Notes: generated by a model from the letters alone, not told the origin. A stretch of DNA of 64,000 nucleotides from Roseateles sp. YR242 (GCF_900109745.1 NZ_FOAV01000013.1:97238-161237), one strand, 5' to 3'. Counted from the first letter of the stretch, positions 10,595 through 21,854 are shown. Program-made: numbers and translations.

Positions 10595-10612
10595 TTTCTG
10601 TGTTTACTGAAA
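10595..10612. promoter_or_regulatory. Second copy of the regulator motif
   Basis: TTTCTG-N6-CTGAAA at 10595-10612 matches the TTTCTG-N6-CAGAAA layout at 9988-10005, with similar flanks (T-rich N6, T following). It lies 36 bases before the membrane-protein gene and points to co-regulation by the GbsR-type protein. Confidence 0.6.
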
Positions 10613-10648
10613 TATCGAACAAGCCCTGAAACACCTAGGAGTGATGTC

Positions 10649-11176
10649 ATGAGTGAATTGACTCTGCTGCTGAGCCTGCTGATCGCCGCCATCGTGCCTC
10701 GCCTGGCACTGCGTTACCTGCAGCCGATCCTGATGCAGGTGCTGCACCGGCTGTGTGAAGTAACCTCCCCTCCCCTGCCCGGACAGGAGAAGGAGGCGAA
10801 CAGCGGCCCCGAGTTCTGGTGGCGCGTACTCAACGTGCTGGCCATCAGCGGCTCGATGCTGCTGGTGCTGACCTTCGGCTACAGCGATGGCTCGATGGTC
10901 ACCCTCAACGATTTTCTGCGCCGCACCCTGTGGCTGGTGACGCTGGGCGTCTTTCTGAGCGTGAGCATGGTGGCCTTCCCCATCTGGTCCCGCATTGCGC
11001 CGACACCCGCCGCATCGCCACGGTTCCCCAGCCGCGAAGGCCATGCCGGCCCCGCGCCTCTCCCAGCGGCCCACGCCGGCCTGCAACACCACGCCGGCAG
11101 CGCCCTTCGGCCTTCGACAGCCGCAGCCGGCGTGCCAGCCGCAGCACCTGGCTCGTCTCAAGGAGAAGCATCATGA
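10649..11176 (+). CDS. Small inner-membrane protein of unknown function
   Basis: A 175-residue protein with hydrophobic segments at about 3-24, 58-78 and 88-113 and a Pro/Ala-rich, probably cytoplasmic or disordered tail (about 118-175). AGGAG precedes ATG 10649 by 7 bases. The stop overlaps the next ATG (ATGA at 11173), so it is translationally coupled to the SDR gene. The low-complexity tail resembles read-through into non-conserved DNA. No family is recognised. Confidence 0.6.
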   Translation: MSELTLLLSLLIAAIVPRLALRYLQPILMQVLHRLCEVTSPPLPGQEKEANSGPEFWWRVLNVLAISGSMLLVLTFGYSDGSMVTLNDFLRRTLWLVTLGVFLSVSMVAFPIWSRIAPTPAASPRFPSREGHAGPAPLPAAHAGLQHHAGSALRPSTAAAGVPAAAPGSSQGEAS

Positions 11177-12048
11177 GCACCTCCGTCCGCTCTGTCTTGA
11201 TCTGCGGCGCCAGCGGATTCATCGGTGGCCGAGTGGTTCGCGCACTGCGAGAGGCCGGGTTGTCGGTCACCACCGCGAGCTCCCGCACCCACGACTTCAC
11301 CCGCGCGCATGCGCCCGCAGACTGGGTGCCCCATCTCGCTGGCTTTGACGCGGTGATCAACGCCGTGGGTGTGCTGCGAGAGACGCGGGACCGTCCCCTG
11401 GACGCCCTGCACCATCGCGCACCTGCGGCCCTGTTCGAAGCCTGCGCCCAGGCCGGGGTGAGCCGCGTGCTCCAGATCTCCGCCAACGGCGTGGCCACCA
11501 GCGACACACGCTACGCCACCAGCAAACGCGCGGCCGACGAGGTGCTGATGCGCCTGCGCGCCGAAGGCCGGCTGGATGGGACTGTGCTGCGCCCCAGCAT
11601 CGTGTTCGGGCGCGGCGGCGCGAGCTCGGCCTTGTTCATGTCGCTCGCCAAGCTGCCCGTGCTGGTGCTGCCCGCCGCCGCCTTGAGCGCCCGCGTGCAA
11701 CCTGTCGCGGTGCCGGATGTCGCGCTCGCCTGCCTGCGCCTGCTGCAGGACGGGGGCCCCGAACTGGTCACCGCCGTCGGCCCGCAAGCCCTGCCCCTGT
11801 CCGCCTTCATCGGCGAGCTGCGCCGCCAGTTGGGCCATGGCCCTGCACGGGTGATCCCGCTGCCGGATGCTCCCAGCCGCTGGAGCGCCCTGGTGGGTGA
11901 CCGCCTGCCCTTCCAGCCCTGGAGCAGTGAAAGCCTGTCCTTGCTTCAGCAAGACAACGTCGGCGACGCCGCCACCTTCGCCCGCCTGCTGGGCCGGGCG
12001 CCGGTGCCCCTGGAACAATTCGTGGAGGCGACATGGCGCTCGGCCTGA
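11173..12048 (+). CDS. NAD(P)-binding SDR-family protein (atypical/extended SDR)
   Basis: A 291-residue Rossmann protein with VLICGASGFIGGRVV at residues 7-21 (GxxGFxG NAD(P) motif), INAVGVLRE in the cofactor region and a YATSKRAADE active-site YxxxK. It belongs to the atypical SDRs related to NmrA-like and NDUFA9-like proteins. Relatives are often fused to or followed by DoxX-like or DUF2269-like membrane domains. Here only a short remnant of such a gene follows (12052-12111). It is coupled to the upstream membrane protein. The substrate is unknown. Confidence 0.8.
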   Translation: MSTSVRSVLICGASGFIGGRVVRALREAGLSVTTASSRTHDFTRAHAPADWVPHLAGFDAVINAVGVLRETRDRPLDALHHRAPAALFEACAQAGVSRVLQISANGVATSDTRYATSKRAADEVLMRLRAEGRLDGTVLRPSIVFGRGGASSALFMSLAKLPVLVLPAAALSARVQPVAVPDVALACLRLLQDGGPELVTAVGPQALPLSAFIGELRRQLGHGPARVIPLPDAPSRWSALVGDRLPFQPWSSESLSLLQQDNVGDAATFARLLGRAPVPLEQFVEATWRSA

Positions 12049-12051
12049 CCC

Positions 12052-12111
12052 ATCATTGCCGTGGTGGTGGTGTTCTACCTGATGGTGAACAAGCCGGCGC
12101 TTTGGGGGTGA
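12052..12111 (+). pseudogene. C-terminal remnant of a membrane-protein gene
   Basis: One base group after the SDR stop, the same frame reads IIAVVVVFYLMVNKPALWG and a stop. This is a hydrophobic helix ending in a typical membrane-protein C-terminus, without start codon or N-terminal part. It resembles the ends of DUF2269-type proteins that accompany such SDR genes. This suggests an internal deletion removed the rest. The family call is tentative. Confidence 0.45.
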
Positions 12112-12211
12112 CGAACTTTTAAGGAACCTGCGGTCGCACCCAGCGGCGGCCTGCAGCCTTCGCATTCAGCGGTCGCACGATTCAATCGCCATAACAACGA
12201 CAATCCATGCC

Positions 12212-12723
12212 ATGAGCTTCGAACCCACGCCCCTGCTGGACATGTCCAGCCCTGAGGCCAAGCGCGCCTCTTACGACACCCTGCTCGCCCAGACCCAGGC
12301 CATCCTGCATGGCGAGCGCGACCGCATCGCCAACCTGGCCCAGTTTGCGGCCCTGGTCTACAACAGCGTACCCACGCTCAACTGGGCCGGCTTCTATCTG
12401 GTCAACCCCACCAATGACCGCGAGCTGGTGCTCGGCCCCTTCCAGGGCAAGGTGGCGTGTGTGCGCATCTCGTTCGACCGGGGTGTCTGCGGCGCGGCTG
12501 CCCGCACCGGGGAAGTCCAACTGGTGGAAGACGTGCATGCCTTCCCCGGCCATATCGCCTGCGATGCGGCTTCCCGCTCCGAACTGGTCGTGCCGGTGAT
12601 CGCCAACGGCAGGCTGCAGGCCGTCTTCGACCTCGACAGCCCCGAACCCGCCCGCTTCGATGCGCAGGACGCCGCAGGCTTCAGCGCCGCGCTGGCCGCC
12701 CTGATCAACGGGACGGACTGGGC

Positions 12724-12727
<4 letters not shown>
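12212..12727 (+). CDS. msrC: Free methionine-(R)-sulfoxide reductase (GAF type)
   Basis: Reduces free Met-R-sulfoxide and so repairs oxidative damage to methionine pools. The 171-residue protein is one GAF domain with the fRMsr signature LNWAGFYLV, LGPFQGKVACVRI, GVCGAAART and HIACDAASRSELVVPV. The three conserved cysteines (in VACV, GVCG and IACD) are all present, which separates true reductases from other GAF proteins. Its stop overlaps the cpdB start (ATGA at 12724). Confidence 0.92.
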
Positions 12728-14661
<1,934 letters not shown>

Positions 14662-14734
14662 GCGCCAAATCCCAGGTTCACGCTCAGGTTCAGGCTTGCC
14701 CGGCGCCGAAACCGCGAGCCGGAAGCCGAAAACC

Positions 14735-14770
14735 AAAAGGGACCCGCGTTTCGGCGCGGGTCCCTTTTTT
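14735..14770 (+). terminator. Rho-independent terminator after cpdB
   Basis: A 14-base stem pairs AAAAGGGACCCGCG (14735-14748) with its complement at 14755-14768 across a 6-base loop, ending in a T run. The A-rich left arm could also serve the opposite strand, where the FlgC-like gene ends at 14814. Confidence 0.9.
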
Positions 14771-14813
14771 CATTCATCCCGCTGACGCATCAGCCGGGGC
14801 ATCTGCGGTCAGG

Positions 14814-15116
14814 TCAGACGTGAATATCCAGCAGCGCACCTTCCGCGCGCACCTGCGTCTGCAGCACCTTCAGGTTGGCAATGAAGGTGTAGGCGGAGGC
14901 TTCCTGGTCCACCACATCGGCGGCCAGGTCGGCCCCCGGCTCAGGCAGCTTGGTAACCGTGGTGCGAACGCCGCCGTCTTCACGGGTCTGGGCTTCCACG
15001 CGCTCGCGCCGGTAGTCCTCGGTGTTGAGGTTGGCGATGTTGTTCGCGGAGGCTCGCAGCCGCTCATTCGCGGCGGAGATACCGGACAAGACCGTCGATA
15101 CGCTGGTGGTGGACAT
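14814..15116 (-). CDS. Orphan FlgC-like flagellar rod protein
   Basis: A 100-residue protein with an N-terminal rod/hook motif (ISAANERLRASANNIANLNTEDYRR) and a C-terminal rod helix (EASAYTFIANLKVLQTQ). The large middle of FlgC/FlgG is missing. Such short paralogues are found outside flagellar operons. No flagellar genes are near, so a structural role in the rod is unproven. ATG 15116 starts at MSTTSVS; an ATG 30 bases upstream is less likely. Confidence 0.75.
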   Translation of the reverse strand: MSTTSVSTVLSGISAANERLRASANNIANLNTEDYRRERVEAQTREDGGVRTTVTKLPEPGADLAADVVDQEASAYTFIANLKVLQTQVRAEGALLDIHV

Positions 15117-15370
15117 GTTGTTGGGCAGATGTTGGAGAGGCCTCAAGCCGGCACTCTATCCGTCGCTATCGGCCTTTGGACGATGAACTTGAGAAAAGAA
15201 AGGGATTTCCCCTTCATTTCGTCACATCCGCCGTTCTTCGGGCGCACAAACCGGCCCTGTGGGCCTGAAACCTGCCCACCCAGCCGGTCCAGCTCGCTCT
15301 GTCGATGTCAGTCCGCTCGGTTTGTCGACCCGCTCAGCCCACCCAACCCGGTCAACCCGGTCGGGCACCC

Positions 15371-16315
15371 TCAAGCGCCGGCCAGCTCCTCAAACGTACC
15401 GTTGGACACAAACACCCGCACGCTGTCGCCTCCAGCAGCCTTGGCCTCCGCACAGGCCAGCCCGGCGGCCGCCAGCACCGACTCCACGGTGTCCAGCGAC
15501 GGCTGCAACTGCACCACCCCCACACTGGCCTTCACCCGCGTGCGGTGCAGGCCCCAGCGGAGCCGGTAACCGGCCACGGAGGCCCGCACCTTCTCCGCCA
15601 CGATCTGCGCATAGTGCTGGTCGCAATCCGGCAGCAGCACGGCGAAGTGGTCGTTGTCCAGGCGCGCCACGATGTCGGAGGCGCGCACCTTGGTCACCAG
15701 CATCTGGCCGAGGCCATAGAGGAAATGGTCGGCCACCTCGATGCCCATGCCCTGGATGACCGCGCCAAACTTGTCGATGTCGATGAACAGGACTGACACC
15801 GGCTCGTGACGGCGGCTGCCCACGTGGTCGGCCAGCCGGCGCTCGATTTCACGGCGGTTGGCCAGCTCGGTCACCACGTCATGCTTGGCCGACCAAGTGG
15901 GCTGCAGACGCTGGGCCCGCGCAGCGGTGATGTCTTCCACCACCCACATGGCCTCCCCGGCCGGCTGCTCCCAGTGGACCGGTGAGGCTTGCAGGCGGCC
16001 CCAGAACCGGGAACCGTCGCGCCGTACGAACTCCACCTCGTCGTCGATGGGCCGGCCGCCGCCAAACGCCGCCCCCAGCCGGGCCTGCAAGGCCTGGTGG
16101 GCCGCTTCCGACACCCCCACGGCACTCACCTCGGTGCCGGAGAGGTCGGTGTCGTCCCCGTGCCCGAACAGGTGGTTGAACTGTTCGCTGGCCACCTCGA
16201 ACCGGCCGGCCGAGGTGAAGGCCACCGCCAGCGGGGCACGCACCATCAGGGCCCGCATGCGGGCAGCAACACGCTCGTGGTCATCCGGCGTACCGGTGGC
16301 GTCGGGGGTTTGCAT
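15371..16315 (-). CDS. PAS-GGDEF protein with degenerate diguanylate cyclase site
   Basis: A 314-residue soluble protein. A PAS-like sensor occupies about residues 25-135 (MWVVEDITAARAQ ends it) and a GGDEF domain about 140-310. The signature reads RLDNDHFAVLL, so GGDEF is replaced by DNDHF (220-224). The usual DxFKxxND substrate region reads DIDKFGAVIQGMG. Cyclase activity is therefore unlikely; GTP or c-di-GMP sensing or a structural role is possible. ATG 16315 has GGAG upstream. Confidence 0.85.
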   Translation of the reverse strand: MQTPDATGTPDDHERVAARMRALMVRAPLAVAFTSAGRFEVASEQFNHLFGHGDDTDLSGTEVSAVGVSEAAHQALQARLGAAFGGGRPIDDEVEFVRRDGSRFWGRLQASPVHWEQPAGEAMWVVEDITAARAQRLQPTWSAKHDVVTELANRREIERRLADHVGSRRHEPVSVLFIDIDKFGAVIQGMGIEVADHFLYGLGQMLVTKVRASDIVARLDNDHFAVLLPDCDQHYAQIVAEKVRASVAGYRLRWGLHRTRVKASVGVVQLQPSLDTVESVLAAAGLACAEAKAAGGDSVRVFVSNGTFEELAGA

Positions 16316-16476
16316 GTGGTCTCCGTCTCTGCGCCGGAAGGCGCCCAATCGTTGTTGGCGTCCACTGCGGGCGGGCCGCTGGCGCGGCTCGGGCTCTGCC
16401 CTGCAGTGGTTCCCTGGTGAAGGTGTACCCGTTTTGCCCGGCTGAGGGAAGCCCGGCGATGGGCGGGCTGCCGGAC

Positions 16477-16500
16477 TGGCGGGTTGGCGGGTTGGCGGTA
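16477..16500. repeat. 8-bp tandem repeat, three units
   Basis: TGGCGGGT, TGGCGGGT and TGGCGGTA lie in the 236-base gap between sbcB and the GGDEF gene. The rest of this gap is G/C-rich and shows no gene. Confidence 0.7.
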
Positions 16501-16551
16501 GCCGGACCGGCGATAGGGGCGCTGGCAGGCGGCCTCCCAGCCGGATCCGAA

Positions 16552-18009
16552 TCAGGGCGCCGGCGGGGCGATCTGTTCAGCCCAGTCGTACAAGGCGGCC
16601 AGGATCTCCTGCGCGCGCTCGTCCTCGCTGGTTTCGGCCACTTCCGCCAGGGCATCGATGCGGTCGAAGAATTCCGCCAGGGTCTGGCTGCCGCCCGCGC
16701 CCAGGTGCAGGCGTGTGGCGCAGTGCCGCTCCCAACGGGTTTGTTCGTCCGCGCTCAGGGTCTCCGGCCAGTTGCGGGCACGGTAGCGGAACAGCAGTTC
16801 CTCCAGCCGAGCATCCTCAAAGGCCACCTTGCCGCTGGCCACGCGCTCGGCCAGCGCCTGCGGCGACAGGCCGCGCAGGCGCTCCATGGCGCGGCGGTCC
16901 TCGTTGCCCAGGAAGCCGCCGTACAGGTCTTCGTCCACATCCACGTCGTCAGCCGGCGCGGGGCGCTTGAATACTTCCGCCCAGCGGCCCACCAGCTCGG
17001 CGCCGCGCTGCGCCAGCAGCTCGGCATGGGCCAGGCCTTGCGCCACATCCAGGCTCCAGCGCTGTGCCATCTCCGGCGACAGGATCTTCAGCGAGGAAAT
17101 GACGATGGGCGACTTGTTGACGTGAATGGTCTTGATCGGCAGCCGGGTCACGCCTTCGGGCAGTTCGTCCTGGCGGGTGTACAGCCGCGTGCGAATCGTC
17201 GCGGCGTCGAGGGCCAGCAGCTCGCTCGGGTCATGGGCCAGATCCCACACGATCAGCTCGTTCTTGTTGGTGGGGTGCGAGGCCAGCGGCCACACCAGGG
17301 CGATGCAGCCCTTGTCCACGCCATACATGCCGGAGACATGCAGGAAAGGTCGGTGCGTGCCGATTTCCTGCCAGACCGCTTCCTTGCGGCGCAGCTTCAG
17401 GCAGAAATCCCACAGCCGGGGCTGACGTTCCCGGATCAACCGGGCCAGGGCAATGGTGGCGCGCACATCGGACAAGGCATCGTGCGCCGCCTCGTGCGCC
17501 AGGCCATTGGCCTTGGTGAGGTGCTCCAGCTTGAACGAGGGCCGGCCGTCTTCATGGCGGGGCCACTCGATGCCCTCCGGCCGCAGCGCCCAGGTGCAGC
17601 GCACAACATCCAGCAGGTCCCAGCGGCCGCAGTCGTTCTGCCACTCGCGGGCATACGGGTCGATGAGATTGCGCCAGAACAGGAAGCGGGTCACCTCGTC
17701 GTCGAAACGAATGGTGTTGTAGCCCAGCCCGATCGTGCCCGGCTTGGACAGCTCCGCATGGATGGCGGCGGCAAAGTCGTGTTCACGCACCCCTTGCTCG
17801 GCGCAGGTCTGCGGCAGGATGCCGGTGAGCAGGCAGGACTCCGGGTCCGGCAGGCTGTCCACCATGGGTTGGCAGTAGACCATCAGCGGCTCGCCAATCT
17901 CATTGAGCGCTGCATCGGTGCGAATGCCGGCAAACTGCGCCGGACGGTCCCGGCGCGGCACGCGGCCGAAGGTCTCGTAGTCGTGCCAGTAGAAAGTCAG
18001 ATCTTGCAT
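16552..18009 (-). CDS. sbcB: Exodeoxyribonuclease I
   Basis: ExoI degrades single-stranded DNA 3' to 5' and acts in mismatch repair and recombination. The 485-residue protein (E. coli 475) starts TFYWHDYETFG, the DEDD exonuclease motif I. YNTIRFDDEVTRFLFWRN is motif II, and HDALSDVRATIALA is motif III with its Asp. ExoI-specific middle and C-terminal regions (HVSGMYG, RYRARNWPETLS) are present. ATG 18009 fits the family start; the 39-residue in-frame extension upstream is not coding-like. Confidence 0.95.
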   Translation of the reverse strand: MQDLTFYWHDYETFGRVPRRDRPAQFAGIRTDAALNEIGEPLMVYCQPMVDSLPDPESCLLTGILPQTCAEQGVREHDFAAAIHAELSKPGTIGLGYNTIRFDDEVTRFLFWRNLIDPYAREWQNDCGRWDLLDVVRCTWALRPEGIEWPRHEDGRPSFKLEHLTKANGLAHEAAHDALSDVRATIALARLIRERQPRLWDFCLKLRRKEAVWQEIGTHRPFLHVSGMYGVDKGCIALVWPLASHPTNKNELIVWDLAHDPSELLALDAATIRTRLYTRQDELPEGVTRLPIKTIHVNKSPIVISSLKILSPEMAQRWSLDVAQGLAHAELLAQRGAELVGRWAEVFKRPAPADDVDVDEDLYGGFLGNEDRRAMERLRGLSPQALAERVASGKVAFEDARLEELLFRYRARNWPETLSADEQTRWERHCATRLHLGAGGSQTLAEFFDRIDALAEVAETSEDERAQEILAALYDWAEQIAPPAP

Positions 18010-18085
18010 GGGGCGGCACGATACCTCAGCCCAGGGCCTGTCGGAGCCACGCCCGGCGGGTGAGGCGGCGTTGAGCAGTGCCCTC

Positions 18086-19060
18086 TCATGACTTGTGGGC
18101 CAGTCCCATGCGCTCCACCGTCGCACGCTCGGCCTCGAATGTCCGCTGCGCGTACTTGGTATAGGCCTCCGTATTCATATAGAGCACGGGCTGGTAGTAG
18201 CGCTCGAGCGTCTCCAGCACCCGGGGGTCGTCCAGCGTCTTCCGGAAGGCGTCATGCAGCACCCGCACCACGGCAGGGTCGGTGCCACGCGGCGCGCCAA
18301 TGCCAAACGGCGACTCGCTGACCGTGTCCCACCCCGACTCGCGCACCGTCGGCACGTCCGGGAAGCTGCGGTTGCGCTCCCGGCCCAGGGTGGCGAGGAA
18401 ACGCAGCTTGCCGGCCTTGACATGCGGCACGAACTCCAGCGTGCCGCACATCACCGGCACATGGCCGCCCAGAATGGCCTGCATGATCTCCGCCGAGCCC
18501 TTGTACGGCACGTCCTGCGTGCTGAAACCGGCCTTGTGGGCAAACTCCTCGAAGGCCAGGTGCGGCGTGGTGCCCGTACCGGTATGCCCATAGGTCAGTT
18601 GGCCGGGCCGGGCCCGCGCCCAGGCCACCATCTCGGTCAGGCTGCGGAACGGCGCATCCAAGGTGCAGACGATGCCGAAGGTGTAGCCGGTCAGGCCGAT
18701 CACGTGCTGCAGGTCCCGCAGGGGGTCGAAGGGCATCTTCTGCATGTGCGGCAGGCGGTACACCCCCAGCGGCAACTGGGTGATGGTGTAGCCGTCCGGC
18801 TTGGCGGAGACCATGAGCGATGCGCCCAGCGTCCCCCCTGCCCCAGGGCGGTTTTCCACCACCACCGGCACGCCCAGTTGCCGCGAGAGGCTGTCGCCAA
18901 AGGCCCGCATCACCGCATCGCTGGAACCACCGGCAGGCCAGGGGCAGATCAGGACGACCGGGCGGCTCGGAAACCGACCCGGCCGGTCCTCGGCATGGAC
19001 CAGGGGGACCACCGCCCCCCACAGGGCCCCTGCGGCGGCCAACAGCTCACGGCGCTGCAT
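18086..19060 (-). CDS. Bug-family (TctC) extracytoplasmic solute-binding protein
   Basis: A 324-residue periplasmic binding protein of the tripartite tricarboxylate transporter/Bug family, which is hugely expanded in Burkholderiales. A signal peptide ends near residue 23 (PLVHAED). Family landmarks are YPxRPV-like FPSRPVVLICPWPAGGSSD, VVENRPGAGGTLGA, DGYTIT and FDPLRDLQHVIGL. No TctA or TctB membrane subunits are adjacent, so it is an orphan. Ligands in the family are usually carboxylic acids; which one is unknown. Confidence 0.9.
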   Translation of the reverse strand: MQRRELLAAAGALWGAVVPLVHAEDRPGRFPSRPVVLICPWPAGGSSDAVMRAFGDSLSRQLGVPVVVENRPGAGGTLGASLMVSAKPDGYTITQLPLGVYRLPHMQKMPFDPLRDLQHVIGLTGYTFGIVCTLDAPFRSLTEMVAWARARPGQLTYGHTGTGTTPHLAFEEFAHKAGFSTQDVPYKGSAEIMQAILGGHVPVMCGTLEFVPHVKAGKLRFLATLGRERNRSFPDVPTVRESGWDTVSESPFGIGAPRGTDPAVVRVLHDAFRKTLDDPRVLETLERYYQPVLYMNTEAYTKYAQRTFEAERATVERMGLAHKS

Positions 19061-19336
19061 GCCGACCTCCGTCAGACCGCAACGATCGGCATGCGCACAA
19101 CGGATGGCGGTTTCTCAGCCCGACGCCGGGCGAGCGCCAGGCAAAGCGTTCGTTCTGCGGTGCGGACATCAGGGCAGCCAGCCTCGCTCGGGCGCATGGC
19201 GGCGGGCGTTGGAGCCACAGCAACAAGTCGGACATTTGTTCTGAATATGTAGGTAGTTCGTGTCCACCTGCACGCGGAGGCGGGTGTCAGGCGGGGACTG
19301 AGGATAATCGCCCGGTTCTTGACTCGTGCGAGCCGC

Positions 19337-21841
19337 ATGCAGCTTCTCCTCAAAATCCTTCGTCACGTCCTGCACACCCTGCGCGCCGTCTGGGCCAAAA
19401 CCGCCCCGTTACGCCAGGCGCTGGCCCGGCTGCCGACCTGGAAGCGCATCCTGCTGTGGGGCGGTGCCTCCGCCCTGGCCCTGGTGCTGGCGGTGGCGGG
19501 CGCCGCTGCCGTGGTCTGGCCGGGCCTGCCCGATCTGGACCGGCTGGCCGACTACCAGCCCAAGCAGCCCCTGCGTGTGTTCACCGCCGAAGGTGAGCTG
19601 CTGGCCGAATACGGCACCGAGCGCCGCCACTACCTGCCGCTGGACCAGATCCCCAAGCAGATGCAGCTGGCGCTGCTGGCGGTGGAGGACACCAATTTCT
19701 ACGAACACCAGGGCATCTACGTGCCGGGCATGATCCGGGCTTTCGGGGTGAACCTGTTCTCCTCCTCCCGCAGCCAGGGCGCGTCCACCATCACCCAGCA
19801 GCTCGCGCGGGACTTCTACCTGACCAAGCGCAAGCTCTACACCCGCAAGTTCGTCGAGATCCTGCTGGCGCTGAAGATGGAAAGCCAGCTCTCCAAGGAC
19901 AAGATCCTGGAGGTCTACATGAACCAGATCTATCTGGGTCAGCGGGCCTACGGCTTCGAAGCGGCGGCGGAAGCCTATTTCGGCAAGCCGCTCAAGGAGC
20001 TCTCCACGGCCGAGACCGCCATGCTGGCCGGCCTGCCGCAAAACCCCTACCGCGCCAATCCCATCAGCAACTTCAAGGCCGCCAAGCGCCGCCAGTTGGT
20101 GGTGCTCGGCCGCATGCAGGATGTGGGCATGATCACCCCCGAACAGGCCAAGGCCGCCCGGGAAGAGAACCTCAAACTCCGCACCGCCCAGGAGCAGCGG
20201 CTGCCGTACGGCCAGTACGCCGCTGAAATGGTTCGTCAGGTGGTGCATGCGCAATATGGCGAAGACGCCTACAGCCGTGGCATCAACGTCACCACCACGC
20301 TGCACATGGACAACCAGGTGGCCGCCTACAAGGCGCTGCGCCGCACCCTGCTGGACTATGAACGCCGCAAGCCCTGGCGCGGCCCTGAAGACACGGTGGA
20401 CCTGCCGACCGACCTGAGCGACACCGAACTGGACAACGCGGTCACCCAGGCCCTGGCCGACCACCCGGACAACGACGACCTGCGCGCCGCCGTGGTGACC
20501 GAGGTGGCAAGCAACCGCATCCGGGCGACGCTGCAGGACGGCGAAGACATCGAGATCAAGGGCGAAGGCGTGCGAAGCGTGCTCTCCGCCCTCTCCGAGA
20601 AGGCCAAACCCAATCTGCGCATCCAGCGCGGCGCCATCATCCGCGTGCTCAAGGGCGCGCCCACCAAGGAGTTCCCCAAGGGAGCCTGGGTGGTGACGCA
20701 GCCACCGGAAGCCGAGGGCGCCCTCGTCTCCGTGGAACCGGACAGTGGCAAGGTGCTGGCCCTGGTGGGCGGGTTCGACTTTGCCCGCAACCAGTTCAAC
20801 CATGCCACGCAAGCCTGGCGGCAGCCGGGCTCCAGCTTCAAGCCCTATCTCTACTCCGGGGCGCTGGAGCTGGGCGCCAGTCCCGCCACGCTGGTGGATG
20901 ACGCCCCCATCACCATTGGCGACTGGTCCCCGCGCAATTCCGACGGCCAGTACGACGGCCTCATGACCCTGCGCCAGGCGCTGGCCAAGTCCAAGAACAT
21001 GGTCACCATCCGCCTGCTGGAGCAGCTCACGCCGGAGCGCGGGCGCGCCTGGGCCGGCAAGTTCGGCATTGACGTGGACAAGCAGCCGGCCAACCTGACC
21101 CTGGCGCTGGGCTCCGGTGCGGTCACCCCGCTGCAGATGGCCAGCGGCTACTCGGTGTTCGCCAATGGCGGCTACCTGCTCAAGCCGCTGCTGATCACCA
21201 AGATCACCGACGCGCAGAACCAGGTGTTGTTCCAGGCCGAGCCGGAGAAGCTGACTGAGGAACGCCGCGCCATCAGCGAGCGAAATGCCTTCATCACCGG
21301 CTCGCTGCTGCATGAGGTGGCGGTGCGCGGCACCGCCTACCGCGCCAGCGCGGCCCTCAAGCGGTATGACCTCTACGGCAAGACCGGCACGACCAACGAC
21401 GCCGTGGACGCCTGGTTCGCCGGCTTCCAGCGCCATGTGGCCACGGTGGTGTGGATTGGTTATGACCAGCCGCGCAGCCTGGGCGACCGCGAGTCGGGCG
21501 GCGGTATCGCCCTGCCCGCCTGGATCGACTACATGCAGGTGGCGCTCAAGGGCTTCTCGCCGTCGGAGATTGCGCCGCCCGCCGAGGGCGTGGTGCAGGT
21601 GGAAGGTCCGAATGGTCCGGACTGGGTCTTCGAGGAGTTTGCTGGTGATGCCGGGTTGAAGACCCTGGGGCCCATGCCCACGGAGCCGACCACCGATCCG
21701 GCGACCGGCGCCCTGCTGCCGGGCGTGCCAGCAGCCTCCGGCGCCTTGCCGGGGGCGGCGGCCTCGGCGGTACCGCTGGTGCCGGGGCGGCCCGCCTCGG
21801 CGCCGCCCTCGTCATGGTGGGCGGGCGACCGCGGCGGGTGA
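19337..21841 (+). CDS. mrcA: Penicillin-binding protein 1A
   Basis: A bifunctional class A PBP that polymerises glycan and cross-links peptidoglycan. It has 834 residues. A short cytoplasmic part and a TM helix (about 43-66) lead to the GT51 domain with EDTNFYEHQGI, QGASTITQQLARDF and RKFVEILLALKME. An OB-like insertion (about 300-450) follows. The transpeptidase has SSFK (GSSFKPYLY), SKN and KTGTTND. A Pro/Ala-rich tail ends the protein. ATG 19337 is chosen; an in-frame TTG 18 bases upstream is possible. Confidence 0.95.
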   Translation: MQLLLKILRHVLHTLRAVWAKTAPLRQALARLPTWKRILLWGGASALALVLAVAGAAAVVWPGLPDLDRLADYQPKQPLRVFTAEGELLAEYGTERRHYLPLDQIPKQMQLALLAVEDTNFYEHQGIYVPGMIRAFGVNLFSSSRSQGASTITQQLARDFYLTKRKLYTRKFVEILLALKMESQLSKDKILEVYMNQIYLGQRAYGFEAAAEAYFGKPLKELSTAETAMLAGLPQNPYRANPISNFKAAKRRQLVVLGRMQDVGMITPEQAKAAREENLKLRTAQEQRLPYGQYAAEMVRQVVHAQYGEDAYSRGINVTTTLHMDNQVAAYKALRRTLLDYERRKPWRGPEDTVDLPTDLSDTELDNAVTQALADHPDNDDLRAAVVTEVASNRIRATLQDGEDIEIKGEGVRSVLSALSEKAKPNLRIQRGAIIRVLKGAPTKEFPKGAWVVTQPPEAEGALVSVEPDSGKVLALVGGFDFARNQFNHATQAWRQPGSSFKPYLYSGALELGASPATLVDDAPITIGDWSPRNSDGQYDGLMTLRQALAKSKNMVTIRLLEQLTPERGRAWAGKFGIDVDKQPANLTLALGSGAVTPLQMASGYSVFANGGYLLKPLLITKITDAQNQVLFQAEPEKLTEERRAISERNAFITGSLLHEVAVRGTAYRASAALKRYDLYGKTGTTNDAVDAWFAGFQRHVATVVWIGYDQPRSLGDRESGGGIALPAWIDYMQVALKGFSPSEIAPPAEGVVQVEGPNGPDWVFEEFAGDAGLKTLGPMPTEPTTDPATGALLPGVPAASGALPGAAASAVPLVPGRPASAPPSSWWAGDRGG

Positions 21842-21854
21842 GTGCAGCGCTTCC

